Shown here: in pieces, positions 1 to 10,111 of the stretch
Layout: every line of letters begins with the position of its first letter
Position numbering within the stretch: position 1 is the stretch's first letter
DNA from: Favolaschia claudopus
Taxonomy: Eukaryota; Basidiomycota; Agaricomycetes; Agaricales; Mycenaceae
Direction of reading: 5' to 3'
Length of the DNA: 64,000 bases
NCBI GenBank assembly: GCA_037176885.1
Contig: JAWWNJ010000093.1
Coordinates: 124,001 to 188,000, forward strand
Position numbers and translations under genes: made by a program
The notes under the pieces: generated by a model
What the model was told of the DNA's origin: nothing
Databases searched by the model: none
Seen by the model: the letters and a program-made list of their open reading frames with translations, nothing else

Positions 1-304
1 CAAGGCCACGTTTACGCTGATTGCACCACGTAATAACCATGCACTTTCCAACGCGCACTCACACCTACTCACACTCATTGCCTCACTCAAGCCTCAGAGT
101 CACTGGTACTCACAACAAACTTGCTCATGTGAGTCATCTGGTCCGGCTTCAGACCGGCTTATGCCTCCGCAACGTGTCCTGTCAACTGAGTTTTAGATGC
201 GAAATGAAAGCAATGAATGCCAACACGTACTACTCTACGCGTCCGAAGTCCACAGTTCGTCAACAGCGTATATATCTACATAACGCCGAGAATTATAAAA
301 GTAG

Positions 305-625
305 ATGGCCGCTCTGCCAAGTTGTAACCTCACCATGCGAATTCATACCTTTTCGTTGCCCCACTTCTACTGGGAGGATGAAGGTACTGCGGCGGGCCTT
401 AACATTCCTCTCCCCCAGACGAATGATATCAACACATTCATTGGTCAATGGAACAGCGATGAATTCGGGAATAAAGTGCTAGAAATTATGCGAAGGACTC
501 TGCACAAACGCACAGAGTTGGCAGAAATAACGACAGAGGGTACCTTCCGTTTTCAGCAGAGCATTCGCTGGCTGGCTTGGGATGAGCGGTGCGCAATCTT
601 CCGAGCTAATGTGTTGCAGAACTGA
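305..625 (+). CDS. possible exon, unrecognised
   Basis: An open frame of about 106 codons with balanced composition ('FYWEDEG', 'GQWNSDEFGNKVLEIM', 'RWLAWDERCAIFRANVLQN'). It looks more like protein than most frames around it, and just downstream, from about 640, a second stretch reads 'FWEIYVDNLDGYGAAPKLCIYEG', so it may be one exon of a decayed gene. I recognise no family and no start context. It could equally be chance. Confidence 0.2.
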   Translation: MAALPSCNLTMRIHTFSLPHFYWEDEGTAAGLNIPLPQTNDINTFIGQWNSDEFGNKVLEIMRRTLHKRTELAEITTEGTFRFQQSIRWLAWDERCAIFRANVLQN

Positions 626-1039
626 CTTTGCAGAGGGACGTGCAGTCATGGATTTTGGGAAATTTATGTTGACAATCTGGATGGCTACGGTGCAGCTCCG
701 AAACTTTGCATTTATGAAGGAAATGACAAAGTAAGAGGAGAGTCCTCCCTCATCGCTCGCACTACTGAAGTAGCTGATTCAGGTGCTACACTTTAATCGC
801 CCGGGCGCGGGCAATGATCAGGTGTCTTTGGGTCAGATGACAATGTCCTTACCTGGATCAGAAAAGTTTGAATTCAATGGAGTTCCTGCGGAGGGCACGG
901 AAAGTGAGATCCTTGCTTGCTGTGTCTTTGCCGCAGTTCTCAATCTGTTGCCATGGCCCAAGGCACCCAGCCAGCCATCCTGACTCTGTTGTGAGCAGTA
1001 CCGTAGAATTTCAATCAATCTTTGAATTCTTAGCCGGTG

Positions 1040-2060
1040 AACTCTACTGAAAAATAGGGCTTTCTGGATGCCGAAAACGCGTTTCCCGGCCGAGGGATTT
1101 CCTCTTGCAGATTGATACTGCGGGAAGGCTGTGCGCGCCCCTTGCGCTTTTTCTTTTGGACCCGGTATCGCGGCGGGTTGAGGGAGGCTCCTCTGCCTCG
1201 GATTCAGAGGACGAGGCGTGATCGGGCGGAGCCTAGGATACTCGAGATGTCAGATCATACCTGTCGACGACGGCGGCGTCCTTGATGACCGGGACGTCTT
1301 GCATTCGCACCTGCCAAATTGAAAGGTCAGAGTTATGCCAGGGAACAGAAGATGCGGGCGCACCTGTAGGGAGCTTTGTGCATCCCGGTGATCATACCCC
1401 TGCATCACCGTCTCGTCGTCTGGCTTGGGCTCCGAGTGGTAACTACGAGGAGCATCCTCCTCTTCATTGGGGTCAGGCACACCGTCGACAGTGGCGGCAG
1501 TGCCTACTTGCTAGGGAGTCGAAGCTCTCCCCATAAAAGCAGCGAAGCACACACTCGAGGGGTCATGCTGGTGTCCTAGACTGTGAAGTAGACCATCGAT
1601 TCTGTCAAGTTCCTCCTGGCTCATGTTGGAGAACCTCTGCACCAGAGCCGGCGGTATCAAAGATGCTGCACTTGCGTCGAAGAAGCCACGAGGTCGGGAT
1701 AGGCCCCCGGTCACTACCTACTAGGTTCGTCACATTAAAAACCCGAATTTCGGCCTGATTTACTCTATTTTTCGGCACTGATGGCGCTTTGGCGGCTTCA
1801 AAAATCACGATCTTTTCTGGAAATGCGCGCAAACGCTTAGTTTTAGAGGAGCTGCGTCGCCCTATCTAGCCAAAACCGCGGTCAGATGGCTGGTTCGCGA
1901 AATAGACCTCTCCGATTCGACCTTGTTTTACTCTATGGACGTGACGAACCTATATGTCAGTGACCGGGGGCCTGTCGGGATACGCAGGTGGAAGCGTCGT
2001 TCGTTGTGGTGCTTGCATTGGTGCAGACGGCGCATGGAGCGGGGGTGGTCGATGTATAGC
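1040..2060 (-). pseudogene. spliced hypothetical gene interrupted by a hAT MITE
   Basis: On the minus strand, coding-like blocks join across short GT-AG introns. The order is 'RPRGFFDASAASLIPPALVQ', 'NMSQEELDRIDGLLHSLGHQ', an acidic block 'PDPNEEEDAPRSYHSEPKPD', a short exon 'VRMQDVPVIKDAAVVD', then 'SSSESEAEEPPSTRRDTGS' followed by a basic Lys/Arg patch. Clear introns include about 1228-1257 and 1312-1362. An acidic/Ser-rich and basic composition suggests a nuclear protein, but no family is recognised. The MITE at 1701-1973 with its 8-bp duplication lies inside the first coding block, and removing it joins the flanks in one frame. Exact ends are not determined. Confidence 0.35.
1701..1973. 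mobile_element. hAT-type MITE with 8-bp TSD (GTCGGGAT)
   Basis: Terminal inverted repeats start AGGCCCCCGGTCACT on the left and match the reverse complement of the right end. Both flanks carry GTCGGGAT (1693-1700 and 1974-1981). An 8-bp TSD with A/G-C-rich short TIRs is typical of hAT elements. No ORF. Same family as 59070-59488. Confidence 0.88.
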
Positions 2061-4426
2061 TGAAGCTACGGACAGGAAACGATGATACTATCGAGTATCG
2101 GCGTGATTAAAAAAAGAAGTATGTTGTGTAATGCCGGTTCCCGCCTTACAGAGAAGGGGAGCTGAAAAAAGCTGATTTTCAGTTACTCTAGTGACTTAGA
2201 GTTGAGTTAGTATGTTCAGAAAAATTGATATTGAAGTCGGAGGCTGCATAGTATAAGTATTACTCGTATAATGCATAGACAGTTTCGGGTAGCATTAACC
2301 GGTGTTTTTTCATGGTCGACTCTGAGGAAATCGAGGCCAATACGGTAATTCGACGCTGCAAATGTTGAAAACCCCCCATTCAACCCAAATATGGCCCTCT
2401 GGGAGCATCTTTCCAGCCTTACGAATTTGACCCACTTCGCGTTCAATGATCCCGCATTCTTCCAATTGTGTCTAGAGTTACTCCGGGAGCGGAGCAGGAT
2501 CCGAGAATCTCCGCATTCTAGCCGCTATGTGCGGCACCGGCATCCATCGAGAATCACGGGGTGTGGCAGAATAAGGTTGTTGCAGATCATCGCTTTGTAG
2601 CAGTTAGCTCAGCCCACTGACTACTGTGAGACCTAGAAAGCTAGGGTGATGACTAGGAATGATTTCTAGTCGCAAGCAGATCGGTGGGCAGTTAAAAGGA
2701 TGACGCAAAGTGAGCCGCAGTAGCCTAAGCAAGTCTAACTCACTCTCACGTATTGCTGACAGGACAGGTCAAATTTCGGATGCCGCAAGCTATTTGAATG
2801 TGGCTACGCGGGCTTGAGGCTTTGCTTGGCTCAGCAGACAGAACTTTTACACTAACAGACTGCTCGGGTGTCACGCCTTCACTTTTGCGCGCCTTTTATT
2901 TTTATTTTTCGCTAAACCTCGGCCCCAAATATCCGTTGGAAAAGGACTTGAGTATCAATAGAGAATTTGCGGTAGCAACTGGTGGCTATTTTTTCTCGAG
3001 ACTCGATGACCGCCTGTCAACAAGGACCTCGGTTCTGTCACAGAATGTCACGCACTGATGGCACGTGCCAATGTTCACGCACACTTATGGTTACGGCCAA
3101 AACTTCATGACAAGCCGCAATTTTGGTCAAAATGCTTTGAGATTTGGAAGGAACTAGGGGGTGGTTTATAGGCAAAATCTTCATTTCAGAGAAATCGGAG
3201 GTACTCCTAGGTTAGGGTTAGAAAGCGCGAAATTTTGCGCGAAAAACAAAAATTGTGTGTTAGCGATATTCGGGTATACGGAACGCGCATGATGCGCGGG
3301 TGTTGCGGTAACGGCGGAACGGTCCGGATAGGGCAGTGCTGGTAGCAACGTAGTATATAGTCTGTATGGGCGTGAAGTGCCCTTCACCCGTTTGTAACCC
3401 TCGTCCTCTTTGTACCTTGAATAGGAGCGGCTTTGCTTCCTGGACTTCTGGTGGTGACTATTGAGGCGGCTGATTTCTGACATGTCCTAAAGTCGAGCTT
3501 TCCGGCTCCCAAATCCGATTTTTGGGGGCGGATGTTGGGAGAGAAACATCCCCAGCGAGCCCCGGTGGCCTTGAGATCCTTTTCAAGCAGTTTGGGCACG
3601 CTGACGACGAGGACGAATGCGGGAGCAGTGGATGGCGGGACACCGCCACCGCCGGACCGCCTGATCCTCGATCAAAAACGCGAAATTGGGCGGAGAAAAT
3701 GACAAACTTCAAGTTTTGCTCCAGTAGAATCATAGATTACCTTCTTAGGAAGCTAAGTTATTTACATGGTTACACACTGGCTGAATAAAATCTGAGGTCA
3801 CAGTGTCACTTGCCAAATCGGGACTAAATGTTGTCACAAAGTTTGGTCCGCAACCATACCTACTTGTTATTATTTATTTTTTTCTTTTTTTTTTCTGAAC
3901 TTAGGATTTTTTCGATTTACTAAACCGGACTTGTACGTGTTGTAGGGCACTGTGTCACGTAGTAGTAGGAACGTTAGGAGGTCATGACCTGAACCATGTA
4001 CCTTGCTCAGGCGACCTTGGGGCGCCCCCAAACCACTGGTTTCCGATGGTTTTTGATGGTTTTTTCGAGCAGGAAGTGTACTAACCCCGTGGGAGGCATC
4101 GCCTTAAGAAAATCACTTTTTTCCTAATGCCTGTCGTCCATGAGCCCTACCTTACTGGATGGGGTATGGTTCGGCTCTCTTCTGATATGTGCTGACCTAG
4201 GCTGATATGGAGCTGATAGGTGCTGACCAGCAACCCCCGGAAAGCTGACCAGGCCTGATACCTTGGTCAGGTTCCGTCAGCCACTGATCAGGTAAATCAG
4301 GATTTTCGACACCATGACAGCTCGCGCTGAGCTGCCTCTGACCTCCATCCAACTTCCACGGGTTCATGGACTTGTTGAGCAAGCGAATCATACGTATTCA
4401 AGCCTGTGATTGGGCGAAAGTGGTTT
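2061..4426. other. no confident gene
   Basis: 2128-2165 matches, on the opposite strand, 20936-20976 (shared TAATGCCGGT..CTTACAGA), a dispersed repeat. 2391-2520 holds a short leucine-rich fragment. On the minus strand 3181-3483 encodes an Arg/Ser/Lys-rich peptide I do not recognise. 3982-4015 shares about 30 bp (GAACCATGTACCTTGCTC) with 10870-10905 inside a CACTA-like element. 4190-4310 is rich in short GCTGA repeats. Confidence 0.4.
2391..2520 (+). pseudogene. possible F-box/LRR protein fragment
   Basis: The frame reads 'LWEHLSSLTNLTHFAFNDPA' then 'LCLELLRE', and after a shift 'SENLRILAAMCGTG'. This LxxLxxL spacing resembles the leucine-rich half of basidiomycete F-box proteins. It is very short and shifted, so at best a relic. 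Confidence 0.25.
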
Positions 4427-4650
4427 TAGGTGGTCTGGACAGACCGAAGGGATTGGCTAAATCGATCACCCATCAGTCACGTGTCTCCTCATTCTTTTCG
4501 TCTCGCCCGCCTCCGCATCGCGCCTTTGGCTCGGTGACTCCGTCTCTTTGAGACCTTCTCTTCTCCAGCCCCTCCCCCTCCATGACCTCGAGTCTCCTTC
4601 CCCGCTTCTAGTCTTGTCCCCCCGTCGCCGTCATACCCTCTTTTTTCGTG
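4427..4650 (+). repeat. left 224-bp direct repeat of the RT element
   Basis: Identical to 7136-7359 except one base near 4460 (AAATCGATC versus AAAGCGATC). Begins TAGGTGGTCTGGACAG and ends TTTTTTCGTG; pyrimidine-rich. Confidence 0.9.
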
Positions 4651-4720
4651 TTTTCCCTTCCTTTCTGGGTGCTTCCGCTGCCATCTCATCCTCTCCCCCG
4701 CCTTCGGCTGGTCGACTTCG

Positions 4721-6877
4721 ATGCCTCCTCTTCGGCCTATCCCCAGACTCATTCAAGTTGATGGAGTTCTTCGCTTTGGTGTTCCCGACCGAGGACCATG
4801 GACACCGCCAGATGATGGAAGAATTTTGATGACTGCTGGGACTCGGGTGCGCTCTCAGATATGCTGGGGCCATAATCGCGTTGGAGGGTGTTGGGATGGT
4901 CGACGCCGGTGTCCCCGTCGTCATGTTTGCTCCCATTGCGGTGACCGTGCTCACACTGCGGCTTTCTGCGCACGTCGTTCGTCAAAACCCCCAGATGTAG
5001 CTCGACCTACTCCGCCTCAGGAAAATCCCCCTGTTGGTGTGTTAATGAAGCCGGGTGAGCGAGGGGGAGATGCTTCTGGCTCTCCCTGCTCAATGAGCAG
5101 GAAAGTCTCATCTCCCCTGTCATCTACCAGCGTCGTCGAATCTGACCATGCTCCCATTCTTTCCGAGATACCCCCAATGCCTCCTTTTCCCCCGGCTCGC
5201 CCAAACACCAATCTGCTCTTCCCCCTCACATCTCCCCATTCAAAGTCAATGCCGCCCACGAAGCTACATCCTGACGCTTGGGCCAGTGCGCTGATTGATT
5301 ATCCAGACCGTCAGTTTGCGGACACCCTTGTGTCTGCTATTCGCTATGGTGTTCTTCTTGGTGTGGATCCTGCACGTATGCCTTCCCCCTCCTCTTCGGC
5401 CCCTGCACCCCTTCCCTCTGCACTTGTGTTTCCCGAGACGGTGGACAAGGATATTGCCCATGAGGTTTCTCTTGGGCGTATCATTGATATCACGGACATG
5501 GCTGATACTGTCAAGCCTGTCCTTTCTCCGCTGGGTTCTGTACCCAAGAAATATAGCGAGAAACGTCGTCGGATTCACCATCTCTCGTATCCCCATGGAT
5601 CCTCTGTCAATGATGCGATCCCAGCTGAGTATGGCCATCTGGTCTACGAGGCTGTTATGGGGGCAATTGATCGCATACGGGAAGCTGGCCCTGGATCCTT
5701 CCTTTATAAGGCAGATCTGGAGGCTGCATTCAGGCATATTCCGATTCACCCTGACCATGTGCATCTGATGGGTTTCGAGTGGAAGTTGCGCCTGTTCCTT
5801 GACATCTTCCTATCGTTTGGTGTTCGTACAGGCCCCCGCCTGTACAACAACTACTTTGCGGAGGCTCATCACTGGATTTTGCTCTGCCGTGATGATGTCA
5901 TGAAGCTCATTCAGCACTACCTGGATGATTGGTTCAACGTTACTCCTGCTGCGAAGGGGGTGGAGTACGCTTGTCATGGTCGTGCAGTCTTCCGGACCGT
6001 TGCTGCCGAGTTGGGCTTTTCAATCTCCAGTGACAAGGAGCAGGGTCCGACTCACTGCCTCGAGTTCCTCGGCATTGAGCTGGACAGTATTGCTATGCAG
6101 GCTTGTCTTCCTCAGGACAAGCTTGCTCGCCTCCTTGTTCTTCTGGATGGGTGCCTGTCCCGTCGATCTGCGAGCCACTACGACCTCGAGCAGCTCTGCG
6201 GCCATCTCGTCTTTGCTCAGTCGGTAATTCCGGTTGGTCGATTCTTCACTCGCCGTATTCGGGACTTCATGCGCCGCCTTTCCCTCCTTCCCCGCCACCA
6301 CCGCCGCCGTCTTCCTTCCTCTGCCCGCCTCGACATTGCATGGTGGAATACCTTCCTCCCGTCTTTCAATGGCATTTTTGCTATTGGACCTCCACGTCCC
6401 ACTGTCGAAATCTTTACAGATGCGAGTGGTAAGCTAGGTCTGGGTGGCCATTGGGGTAGCGGCGATCTGTTCTTCACTGAGCCTGTACCAGCGAAGTATG
6501 CACGTCATCCGATCCATTGGAAGGAAATGCGTGCTGTGTTGAGGGCTGCGGAGCTCTGGGGCCACTGTTGGGCTGGGTTGGAGGTGGTGTTTTGTATTGA
6601 TAAAGAGGCCATCTCGACCTGCTTGCAGTCTGGCTCTATTGACCATCCGCCTACGCAAGCTCTCTTCCGCCAGTTCGCTCTCCTGGCCGTTCAACAGGAC
6701 TTCACTTTTCGCCCAGTTTGGATCTCAACGGACGAGAATTCTGTTGCTGATGCGCTTTCCCGCTTCCGCTGGCTCACACTTTCAAAGTTGTATCCGCACT
6801 GGCCCCTCCCCAAGTCTGGTACCCGTCCTGCCCGCGTCGCTGTCTCTCTCCCCTCTGTCGTCATTGTGCGTTCCTAG
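4721..6877 (+). CDS. gag-like zinc knuckle / reverse transcriptase / RNase H polyprotein
   Basis: One uninterrupted 718-codon frame. Residues 48-70 hold a Cys-rich segment, and C70-C73-H78-C83 form a CX2CX4HX4C zinc knuckle, as in Gag nucleocapsid. A Pro/Ser-rich linker follows. RT motif A is 'KADLEAAFRHIPIHP' with D332, and motif C is YLDD at 400-403. RNase H begins 'IFTDASGKLGLGGHW' with D567, followed by 'HWKEMRAVLRAAELWG' and 'NSVADALSRF'. It would copy the element RNA into DNA. No protease, integrase or tyrosine recombinase is fused. The frame appears intact, so the protein could be active, but it needs a recombinase from elsewhere. The start codon is the first ATG of this frame and lies 70 bp after the left repeat. 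Confidence 0.88.
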   Translation: MPPLRPIPRLIQVDGVLRFGVPDRGPWTPPDDGRILMTAGTRVRSQICWGHNRVGGCWDGRRRCPRRHVCSHCGDRAHTAAFCARRSSKPPDVARPTPPQENPPVGVLMKPGERGGDASGSPCSMSRKVSSPLSSTSVVESDHAPILSEIPPMPPFPPARPNTNLLFPLTSPHSKSMPPTKLHPDAWASALIDYPDRQFADTLVSAIRYGVLLGVDPARMPSPSSSAPAPLPSALVFPETVDKDIAHEVSLGRIIDITDMADTVKPVLSPLGSVPKKYSEKRRRIHHLSYPHGSSVNDAIPAEYGHLVYEAVMGAIDRIREAGPGSFLYKADLEAAFRHIPIHPDHVHLMGFEWKLRLFLDIFLSFGVRTGPRLYNNYFAEAHHWILLCRDDVMKLIQHYLDDWFNVTPAAKGVEYACHGRAVFRTVAAELGFSISSDKEQGPTHCLEFLGIELDSIAMQACLPQDKLARLLVLLDGCLSRRSASHYDLEQLCGHLVFAQSVIPVGRFFTRRIRDFMRRLSLLPRHHRRRLPSSARLDIAWWNTFLPSFNGIFAIGPPRPTVEIFTDASGKLGLGGHWGSGDLFFTEPVPAKYARHPIHWKEMRAVLRAAELWGHCWAGLEVVFCIDKEAISTCLQSGSIDHPPTQALFRQFALLAVQQDFTFRPVWISTDENSVADALSRFRWLTLSKLYPHWPLPKSGTRPARVAVSLPSVVIVRS

Positions 6878-7135
6878 CACCCCTTCCTCCCCCTCCCCCT
6901 CCCTCCCCTCTCGCCTCCCCATTGCTGTCCATCTCCTCCCTGTTTTTGTGGAGGCTGTGGCGCTTCCCCCTGTATTTTGCCCACCTTTGGCTGCTTCAGG
7001 GTGAGCTGTTGGTTTTGGGCTGCCTCGGCTCCTTCGTCTTCGGGCGGAGTGCAGCGAGCTCCATTTCGGAGTTCACGCCCAATATATCAATGGCTTGCTT
7101 ACTCATCTCTCCCTCTCGAGAACTCAGGCCAATCC

Positions 7136-7359
7136 TAGGTGGTCTGGACAGACCGAAGGGATTGGCTAAAGCGATCACCCATCAGTCACGTGTCTCCTCA
7201 TTCTTTTCGTCTCGCCCGCCTCCGCATCGCGCCTTTGGCTCGGTGACTCCGTCTCTTTGAGACCTTCTCTTCTCCAGCCCCTCCCCCTCCATGACCTCGA
7301 GTCTCCTTCCCCGCTTCTAGTCTTGTCCCCCCGTCGCCGTCATACCCTCTTTTTTCGTG
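7136..7359 (+). repeat. right 224-bp direct repeat of the RT element
   Basis: Second copy of 4427-4650, in direct orientation, 259 bp after the stop codon of the RT ORF. Confidence 0.9.
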
Positions 7360-8088
7360 CCCACCCACCCATCCCTAGTTAGTTTTGCCATTTCCTGCGC
7401 ACTCACGTAGCTAGGTTTCGAAGGTAAGAATGAGAGCATGCTGTGAATTTTGTCAGTTGACTGAAACACAAACGAGTAGAGTTGCTTTCGAACCTGCGTT
7501 TACAAACTCCTTGACAGCTTTGGGCAGCTTCTTTTGATTGTTAGTGTCAGATTTGGACTCTGCCTTGGTTTTTGAGGCGTTGGAAGATTGTGCGACAGGT
7601 TCTGCTGGCCGAATCGACCACTGCGGCACTATAACAATACAAGTACCCCGAGAATTGTGCGGTCCCGCGCAGTACGCCCCCATCGCTGAGCCAGAACTGA
7701 TGCCGACTTCGTCAAAAAGCGCTAGCGCAAGATGGTGAACTCGACGTCTGGAACATTACACCCCATTCCCGCAGCATCCGTGGCGCACAGAATCCGGATT
7801 TCTCCTTGTTTGAATTTATCCCAGGCTAGTTTCTTTGCCGCTTCGGATACCGTTGATTTGAAGGTCTGCACAGTATGTCGAAGATGTTCCGGGAGCGCCT
7901 TTCGAACAGTTTCAACCGCGGTTTCGCAGTTCTGGATGGTATCGAAGTAAAATAGGCATTTTGACAAGGCGGTGAGTGGAGTATTTCTGTCCATCTTCTC
8001 CGGAAGTATATTGAGAACATCCAGAACAGGATTGGCGGCGTTCTTCACAGCCCGGGTGATGTACACCAGGTTACTTCGGTCAGTACCA

Positions 8089-8142
8089 ACGTCAAGTCCC
8101 CAGAATGGTCGGCACCCGAATTTTAAAGACTTCCAGATGACA
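8089..8142 (-). repeat. 54-bp exon duplication, copy 1
   Basis: Exact match to 8543-8596. Both encode 'SLKFGCRPFWGLDV' of the helicase on the minus strand. Copy 1 continues into the downstream helicase frame. Confidence 0.9.
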
Positions 8143-8542
8143 ATAAATACTTCGTTTTTTCGACCTTCTGTATCTTGAGAAAAAGTGTCAGAACTTGTAT
8201 ATTATAATGTGAAAGTGGGGTAGTTTTTGATTCTGAAGCGAATGAGCCTAACTCGTTTTTCATTTTGTCCTAAGTAGGTAGATGGTAATAGTACTAGTTA
8301 GATCGCCAACTGTCAGGACGCCCACAAGCAACAAAATCAAGTTAGGCTGAATGAGTTCCAAACTCAAAATGAGCCAACTTACATCATGTTGAGTTTTGAG
8401 CGCTTTCGGCCGGGTTCTCAGATGTTTTGTGCATATTTAGAGACCTGGAATACGTAGGGCTATTGGCTCCTAAAGTGTGCGATAATATTAATATTTCATT
8501 GTGTTCCCAGGAATTGTACCGTTACACACATCGATAAGTTCG

Positions 8543-8596
8543 ACGTCAAGTCCCCAGAATGGTCGGCACCCGAATTTTAAAGACTTCCAGATGACA
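8543..8596 (-). repeat. 54-bp exon duplication, copy 2
   Basis: Exact match to 8089-8142. This copy joins the upstream helicase frame and is followed on the minus strand by the 400-bp non-homologous insert. Confidence 0.9.
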
Positions 8597-10111
8597 TTAA
8601 ATGCCTCCGTGTCGCAGGTAGCCGTCGCCGCCAAAATTGGGGTTTCCTGCCCGATGTAATCACGCAGCCGGGCAAGACCGCTATACTCCTTCCGACCTTC
8701 ATCTTCCCACTCAACGATACAATGTATCATTCAGAACGGCCTGCACTCGATGACGGAATGCACTATCCTGCCAGAGCTGCGTGAAGCTCGCCGAGAGAGC
8801 CATTTCCGGTGAGACATAATAGAGATTGGAACGTCCTTGTCGAAGGTTTGCCCACAGTTCGGGGAAAGCTGTGTCTTCGTTAACCATAACTGCGCGTAGC
8901 CCCTTTTTTTGATCCTCGTTGACCTTGTGGGTACAATAAGTAGTGAGTGTGAGTTGCGTTATACTTAATATTAAAGCTTGCTTACCTGATCTCGTTCTAA
9001 GGCCTTCAGCGGGCACACAACAATGACTACCTTGGATTTATTCAAGGCCGCAAGCCCCTCAAAAATGACGCTCTTTCCATAGCCCGTGCCAGCTATCAAG
9101 ATAGAATCATATCCCTGGCGGACTCGGCGGATAAGTTCCCCCTGCCAATTCTCGAGCTCGAAGGTGAGCTGCAGCTTCTCGCGTGTGCGGTTTTTTATCT
9201 CTTGCAGCGTCTCTTTCGTTGCTTTAACCCGGTCTGTTGTAGGAGTTTTGCGCTTCCGAGGTGAGTTTACAACACGTTCGCGGGTCCCCTTGGGTGTCAC
9301 AGGAAGGCTCCCGAACACAGCTCGCGTTGGGGAGGTCATAACACGTTGAGGCGTAAATTTTCAAATTACATGTCACGTCTCGACGCGGTTGTCACAGCGT
9401 GTTATATTATGTCACACCCACCTACATAGTTTTTACCTTCGTTGAGGTGTAGCATGCGACAGCTCGAAGCTAGCGCCGTGCTACTTATTTAAATTATATA
9501 TGTATGGCAATAGTAGCCACTCTACTACTTAATGGGAACGGACCGTGATGGTCTGAATGTGTACCGCACGGTTCGTGGCACTAACTCGGTGGAAGGTGGA
9601 TTTCACATGGCTGTTCGACGTATTTTTGGGTCGCTGAGGGCGTCGCCTGAGCTTGCAGAGTGTATTCTGCTCAACTGGATTCTTCGGCGCAACACGAAGG
9701 TATTTTAAAACGAAGCAATAATATTTATATTCATTTTTGAACAGGTTGGCTTTCATAATCCCACAGGTTCAAAGTATCGCGGGCACTTCGACTTATGGAC
9801 TCGCGATGAAATCGTCGAGCTTGCTATAAATGCCGGCATGAAGACCTCTTTCCATCGCCGCGTGTGCTTTCCACTCGCATTGCAACTTCTCGCATTGCAA
9901 CTTCCGAGACGCTTGGAATTTTGCCAATGTCAAAATCCCTGGCCGAGAATCTGAACATGGTCACATTGCCGCGGCCGCGCATCCTTGGAGTACCTCACCA
10001 CCGAGATACGCCAGTCCACGTCTTGACGCGGCTCTCCACCAAACCAACCAACATTAACCGCTATCTTCAGCTGCGACAGTTGGTACTGTTTGCAGTCCTT
10101 CCGGTCCATAC

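Larger units (their letters stand above)
4427..7359 (+). mobile_element. RT/RNase H retroelement between 224-bp direct repeats (DIRS-like, lacks recombinase)
   Basis: Two direct repeats of 224 bp (4427-4650 and 7136-7359), differing by eye at one base, enclose one ORF with a zinc knuckle, reverse transcriptase and RNase H. The RT/RNase H sequence style matches DIRS-like (tyrosine recombinase) retroelements of fungi rather than Ty3 or Ty1. There is no integrase, no tyrosine recombinase and no target-site duplication (flanks GGTTT and CCACC). Absence of a TSD is expected for recombinase-mobilised elements. The nearly identical repeats suggest recent activity. Confidence 0.75.
7453..9339 (-). 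pseudogene. RecQ-like DEAH helicase, decayed
   Basis: Exon 1 (9339-8986) has Walker A 'AGTGYGKS' at residues 83-90 and 'VVCPLKALERDQ'. A 62-bp intron (8924-8985) precedes 'LYYVSPEMALSASF'. The DEAH box should come next, but about 5 nt are missing near 8727, so the frame jumps to 'HCIVEWEDEGRKEYSGLARL' without it. Motif III 'ILAATAT' follows. The frame is then split by a 400-bp insertion with a 54-bp duplication (8089-8142 and 8543-8596). It resumes 'GTDRSNLVYITR' through motif V 'CATDAAGMGC', but the Arg-finger motif VI has been lost before the tail 'VPQWSIRPAEPV'. The family is multicopy in Agaricomycetes. Pseudogene. Confidence 0.8.

Noticed and set aside
780..800. Aspartic protease motif (ADSGAT) just before 790
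   Set aside because: A single 6-residue match without flanking protease pattern; likely chance.
3205..3222. Telomere-like TTAGGGTTAG
   Set aside because: Only about one and a half units; no array.
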